From: CADEEN01 sp035716845 | GTDB taxonomy: Bacteria; Pseudomonadota; Gammaproteobacteria; Burkholderiales; Burkholderiaceae_C | Direction of reading: 5' to 3' | Assembly: GCA_035716845.1 (NCBI GenBank) | Contig: DASTJE010000185.1 | Coordinates: forward strand, 1-8,847 | Length of the DNA stretch: 8,847 nt | Part shown: in pieces, positions 6,066 through 8,847 of the stretch | Position numbering within the stretch: the first letter of the stretch is position 1 | How the letters are laid out: each line of letters opens with the position of its first letter | Notes under the pieces: generated by a model | Database searches by the model: none | The model's input: the letters and a program-made list of their open reading frames with translations, nothing else | What the model was told of the DNA's origin: nothing | Program-made: the position numbers and the translations under genes

Positions 6066-6698
6066 ATGACGCATACCCCCACCCTGCCACCCGAATCGCA
6101 CTGGAACGCGGTCTACCGGCGCAAGCGCGCCGACGAGGTCAGCTGGTACCAGCCGCACGCCGAGCGTTCGCTGGCGCTGATCGAGGCCATCGCGGCCGGC
6201 CGGCCCGCGCGCGTGATCGACGTCGGCGGCGGCGCCTCGACGCTGGTCGACGACCTGCTCGCACGGCCCGGCCTCGACGTCACCGTGCTCGACATCGCGC
6301 CCGCGGCGCTGGCCGTGGCGCAGGCGCGCCTGGGGCCGCTCGCGGCGCGCGTGCACTGGCGCGTGGGCGACGTGACGGCCATCGACCTGCCCGCGCAGGC
6401 CTACGACCTCTGGCACGACCGCGCGGTGTTCCACTTCCTCACCGACCCCGCCCAGCGGGCCGCCTACGTGGCCCAGGTGCGTCGCGCGGTGCGCCCGGGC
6501 GGGCATGTCATCGTCGCCGCCTTCGCGCCCGACGGGCCCACGCAATGCAGTGGCCTCCCGGTGGTGCGCTACGCGCCGCACGAACTGCACGCGCAGTTCG
6601 GCGGTGCCTTCGAGCTGGTCGAGCACCTCGACGAGGTGCACCGCACGCCGGCCGGGGCGGTGCAGCACTTCGTGTACTGCCACTGCGTTCTGCACTGA
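6066..6698 (+). CDS. class I SAM-dependent methyltransferase
   Basis: A 210-residue soluble Rossmann-fold methyltransferase. Motif I is V-I-D-V-G-G-G-A-S (50-58), the SAM-binding loop. D76 in V-L-D-I-A is the acidic residue expected to bind the SAM ribose. G-D-V at 101-103 and W-H-D-R-A-V-F-H-F-L (116-125) form motifs III-IV, and V-R-P-G-G-H-V-I-V (142-150) is motif VI. The N-terminal H-W-N-A-V-Y and D-E-V-S-W-Y-Q-P-H signature belongs to a widespread bacterial family whose substrate is not established; it is often annotated simply as a class I methyltransferase. ATG 6066 has no good Shine-Dalgarno sequence, which fits translation following the regulator 37 bases upstream. Complete in length and motifs. 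It is the last gene before the palindromic repeat. Confidence 0.93.
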   Translation: MTHTPTLPPESHWNAVYRRKRADEVSWYQPHAERSLALIEAIAAGRPARVIDVGGGASTLVDDLLARPGLDVTVLDIAPAALAVAQARLGPLAARVHWRVGDVTAIDLPAQAYDLWHDRAVFHFLTDPAQRAAYVAQVRRAVRPGGHVIVAAFAPDGPTQCSGLPVVRYAPHELHAQFGGAFELVEHLDEVHRTPAGAVQHFVYCHCVLH

Positions 6699-6827
6699 TG
6701 CACCGTCGCCTTCCATCGCATAGGAAGAACAGCCGGCAGTTGCCTGCACTTTGCGGCCGGTCATTGCTGGCGCTCGATTGGCATTGGCGGTTTGCCAGCG
6801 TGCCGGGTCCCGCCCCGGCGGGCGGCA

Positions 6828-6859
6828 TACTTTCTTTCTGTCGCGCCAGAAAGAAAGTA
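6828..6859. repeat. perfect 13-bp A/T-rich stem-loop
   Basis: TACTTTCTTTCTG (6828-6840) is the exact reverse complement of CAGAAAGAAAGTA (6847-6859), leaving a TCGCGC loop. Its A/T-rich stem stands out sharply from the surrounding G+C-rich DNA. It lacks a following T-run, so it is not a standard terminator, although it could protect a transcript's 3' end. Confidence 0.85.
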
Positions 6860-6888
6860 AGCAAAGAAAGAGGCGCTCAGGATTCGGG

Positions 6889-7116
6889 CGTAGCGCTTGG
6901 GCTACGCGGTCCGTCGGGCCACCTGGAGACAGCACCAGTCATCGCACCGACGGCGCACTCGACGGCGCGGCCTCGGGGTACCTCGCCGCGCTGACCCAGC
7001 GCACGTGCGCTGGATTCAGGCCGAAGCGGGCAGCGAGGCCCGCCGAGTGAGATGCCGGTTCGAGCTTCGGCGGCGTGTCCAGGTGGCCCGCCGGGCCGAG
7101 TGGCCCCAGCGCGAAG
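6889..7116. repeat. long imperfect palindrome (about 230 bases) with perfect 18-bp core
   Basis: The outer arms 6889-6930 and 7075-7116 are reverse complements at 34 of 42 positions by hand alignment, including an exact GGGCCACCTGGA core. The interior halves also match in part. The midpoint coincides with a perfect palindrome, CCAGCGCACGTGCGCTGG, at 6996-7013. As RNA the whole would fold into one long hairpin. Long open frames across it on the minus strand are explained by the palindrome's base composition. Confidence 0.75.
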
Positions 7117-7163
7117 AACGAGCTGAGAGGTGTTGCATTCCAGACCCTTTGCTTTGGGCACTT

Positions 7164-8603
7164 TCAAAGGTATTTGCGCCAGAGCTCGTTCGACCACTTG
7201 CCCGCAGGGTCGAAGCTTCTCTTCACGGCCCGGAGTTGTTCCGCATGCGGGTAGCAGGCCTCGAACTGCTCGCGACTCGCGTGCAGTTGGTATGGCAGGT
7301 AATAGCACCCTTCATGCCGGATCACCGAGTCGGTCAGCTCGCGTGTCCAGCGTTCCACACTCCTACGGGCGGACTGCCAAGTCCGTTGCTTGAAATAAAG
7401 CACAAAAGAGAACACATCCTCGCGCGCCCACGCCAGCAAGGCATCACGGTCTGCGCTCGTATGTCGGATCGACACGTTCAGCGCTTCGACGTTGTGCGAG
7501 CGGAGGATGCGCGCCATCTCGCGCGCGAAACCCAGGAACTCGCGTGCGGGGACGAAGTACTCCTGCAACACATATGTCGAAACGGCGCGCGTGCGCGGCT
7601 CGAGTTCCGCTGCATCGAGGCTGGCCTCGTGATTCAGCCATTTGACCGAAGGTTTGCTCGTGAGCAGTGGGTGGACGACCGCCTGTCGGAGGCGCCGACC
7701 ACCCGGCACCTCCGTCATGGCCCAGATCACGTTCTGCTCCAGGGTGTATGCCCGCCCCCGCTCGACCAGTCGCGCCGGCTCGGTCAGCGGACGATCGTCC
7801 GGAGCGCGGTACCAAGTGACGCTGACCGGGGCATCGAAGCCGGGTGGGAGTAAATCCGCGTTGTGCAGGACCGCATCCGGGCGCGACAGAACCGCGCTCG
7901 AAACGTGCTCGACGTAGCGTTCGAGCGCCACAGACTCGACCGCCCGTTCGATGCGGACGTTGTCGGTCACGTCGAGCTCGACCTCCGTGATGACGCCAAC
8001 GGCGCCATATCCGCCAATGGCGGCACGAAACAACTCTGGCCGAAGGGTGCGGCTGGATTCGACCACTGTTCCGTCCGCGAGCATGATCTGCAGCGCGCGC
8101 ACCGAGTGTCCGACGGGGCCATGGCCGACGTAGCGCCCATGCGCATTCACCGACACCGAGCCCCCGACCGTAAAGTTGGCGTAGCTCTGCATCGTCATGA
8201 CTGCCAGACCGACAGGGTCGAGAAGATCCTGCAGGTCTCGCCATCGCATGCCGGCCTGGACGCGAACCGTCTTCGACGCAGGATGCAACCAGACGAGTCC
8301 GTTCAGCCGGCGCAAATCGACATGCAGCCCGCCACGGATCGCGATCTGGCCGCCCATGCTGTACCGACCGCCACCGACGGCGACCTGTCCCGGCCATGCC
8401 GTCACCAGCTTCGACAATTCGTCGATCGAGCGCGGCGCAGCGACCCGTGCGACCTCCACCGCATAGAGGCCAGTGACGTTGTTGACCACCAGGCGCTCGG
8501 CTGCCAGGGTCGGGGCCGGCGCTGCACCAATCACACCAGCAGCGGTCAGGGTGCGGGCCAGAAACGTGCGTCGACCCGGCGGCATCTGCGTGTGGCTTGT
8601 CAT
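7164..8603 (-). CDS. Tat-exported FAD-dependent oxidase, D-arabinono-1,4-lactone oxidase / alditol oxidase type
   Basis: A 479-residue flavoprotein of the vanillyl-alcohol-oxidase fold. A twin-arginine signal R-R-T-F-L-A (11-16) with a short hydrophobic stretch and a likely cleavage site near A34-A35 predicts export in folded form. The PCMH-type FAD domain shows V-A-V-G-G-G-R-Y-S-M-G-G-Q (75-87), N-F-T-V-G-G-S-V-S-V-N-A-H-G (143-156) and G-Y-G-A-V-G-V-I-T-E-V-E-L (198-210). The C-terminus F-D-P-A-G-K-W-S-N-E-L-W-R-K-Y-L is the hallmark ending of sugar-1,4-lactone oxidases. The loop that carries the covalent flavin histidine in alditol-type enzymes reads G-R-Y-S, so FAD may be non-covalent. 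Substrate is unknown. ATG 8603 places the Tat motif at residue 11; a GTG at 8642 would extend it by 13 residues without merit. It lies 45 bases downstream of rlmJ on the same strand. Its 3' end is locally lower in G+C (about half over 7141-7200). Confidence 0.93.
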   Translation of the reverse strand: MTSHTQMPPGRRTFLARTLTAAGVIGAAPAPTLAAERLVVNNVTGLYAVEVARVAAPRSIDELSKLVTAWPGQVAVGGGRYSMGGQIAIRGGLHVDLRRLNGLVWLHPASKTVRVQAGMRWRDLQDLLDPVGLAVMTMQSYANFTVGGSVSVNAHGRYVGHGPVGHSVRALQIMLADGTVVESSRTLRPELFRAAIGGYGAVGVITEVELDVTDNVRIERAVESVALERYVEHVSSAVLSRPDAVLHNADLLPPGFDAPVSVTWYRAPDDRPLTEPARLVERGRAYTLEQNVIWAMTEVPGGRRLRQAVVHPLLTSKPSVKWLNHEASLDAAELEPRTRAVSTYVLQEYFVPAREFLGFAREMARILRSHNVEALNVSIRHTSADRDALLAWAREDVFSFVLYFKQRTWQSARRSVERWTRELTDSVIRHEGCYYLPYQLHASREQFEACYPHAEQLRAVKRSFDPAGKWSNELWRKYL

Positions 8604-8648
8604 TGACGGCCACCCAGGATCTCGACCCGCGTTTCCCCCCACGACGCC

Positions 8649-8847
8649 TCAGCGCGTGTGCAGATCGAGCCGCTGCGTGGCGCCGTCGAACTGGCCGAGC
8701 ACGTTCGCCAGGTAGGGCAGGCACTCGCGCAGCGTCGCGGCCAGTTCGTGCGGCGGGTTGACCACCACCATCGAGCTGCCGATGAGGCCGAAGCCCTGGG
8801 CGTCGGGCGGCGCCACCGTCAGGCGCGCCTGCAACCAGCCCTTGGGC
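8649..8847 (-). CDS. rlmJ: 23S rRNA (adenine(2030)-N6)-methyltransferase RlmJ, C-terminal end (partial)
   Basis: The last 65 or so residues of a protein cut by the right edge. RlmJ methylates A2030 of 23S rRNA. The visible tail shows K-G-W-L-Q-A-R-L at the edge, then G-F-G-L-I-G-S-S-M-V-V-V-N-P-P-H-E-L and L-R-E-C-L-P-Y-L-A. This matches the conserved RlmJ C-terminus, where a G-x-G-S-x-x-x-x-x-N-P-P strand is followed by a helix ending L-P-x-L. The catalytic D-P-P-Y motif lies outside the window, so activity cannot be judged. It could belong to a close YhiR/RlmJ relative. It is transcribed toward the oxidase, with 45 bases between. Confidence 0.85.
   Translation of the reverse strand, partial: PKGWLQARLTVAPPDAQGFGLIGSSMVVVNPPHELAATLRECLPYLANVLGQFDGATQRLDLHTR

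Larger units (their letters stand above)
6802..7116. repeat. composite palindromic intergenic repeat element
   Basis: The 465-base gap between the methyltransferase and the oxidase holds this element and no convincing gene. In order it has a G+C stem (GCCGGG 6802-6807 with CCCGGC 6814-6819), an A/T-rich perfect stem-loop (6828-6859), the purine-rich stretch AAGCAAAGAAAGAGGCGC (6859-6876), and a long imperfect palindrome (6889-7116). From memory, intergenic repeats with a similar TACTTTCTTT...AAAGAAAGTA stem followed by AAGCAAAGAAAG are dispersed in many Burkholderiales and Xanthomonadaceae genomes, so this is probably one copy of such a family. I see no transposase and no clear flanking target-site duplication. 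The first 100 bases of the gap (6699-6800) hold only a GCTGGC/GCCAGC pair (6766-6799). The last 45 bases (7117-7163) hold a weak CCTTTG/CAAAGG pair. Confidence 0.68.

Noticed and set aside
7051..7072. GGTTCGAG resembling a tRNA T-loop
   Set aside because: The flanking bases do not form a five-base T-stem and no anticodon or acceptor stem is found; it is part of the palindrome's right half.
7139..7165. CCTTTG/CAAAGG inverted pair just past the oxidase stop
   Set aside because: Short stem, long loop and no T-run; too weak to call a terminator.
6877..7308. Minus-strand open frame of 143 codons through the long palindrome
   Set aside because: The palindrome and G+C content explain the open frame. 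It also overlaps the oxidase end, and it has no ribosome site. Such frames are probably annotation artefacts of the repeat.
7444..8724. Minus-strand open frame of 426 codons overlapping the FAD oxidase
   Set aside because: Out-of-frame translation of the oxidase, which has intact motifs from Tat signal to C-terminus.

Overview
The window is G+C-rich DNA, roughly two thirds G+C by eye. Gene content and protein style (Tgt, RlmJ, a TonB-dependent receptor, an XRE regulator and a PEP-CTERM-type CAAX protease relative) suggest a betaproteobacterium of the order Burkholderiales. I cannot name the genus from sequence alone. It is an ordinary chromosomal stretch with several small transcription units and one intergenic repeat element. 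I see no CRISPR array, tRNA, rRNA, transposase or phage gene.

Left part (1-3192). The C-terminal end of a TonB-dependent outer-membrane receptor enters from the left edge. After a 214-base stretch with at most one doubtful small ORF comes a two-gene minus-strand unit. Its first gene encodes a soluble protein that resembles the CrtC/AttH lipocalin-like group. It overlaps by an ATGA the start of a 658-residue membrane protein that appears to join three lipid-enzyme modules: an isoprenylcysteine-methyltransferase-like region, a PAP2 phosphatase and an Lgt-like region. This pair is the least ordinary protein content of the window.

Middle (3193-6698). tgt (queuosine tRNA modification) runs divergently from that unit. 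It converges, with only 19 bases between stop codons, on a CPBP glutamic protease of the type linked to exosortase/PEP-CTERM systems. A 145-base divergent region follows, holding an FNR/CRP-like dyad and a second small dyad. Next come an XRE-type two-domain regulator and, 37 bases later, a class I SAM-dependent methyltransferase.

Right part (6699-8847). A 465-base gene-free stretch contains a composite palindromic element. It has a G+C stem, a perfect 13-bp A/T-rich stem-loop, and then an imperfect palindrome of about 230 bases whose centre is a perfect 18-bp palindrome. Beyond it, on the minus strand, lie a Tat-exported FAD-dependent oxidase of the sugar-lactone/alditol oxidase type and the C-terminal end of the 23S rRNA methyltransferase RlmJ, 45 bases upstream of the oxidase start.

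No single system ties the whole window together. The points most worth following are the three-domain lipid-enzyme fusion with its coupled lipocalin-like partner and the long palindromic repeat.
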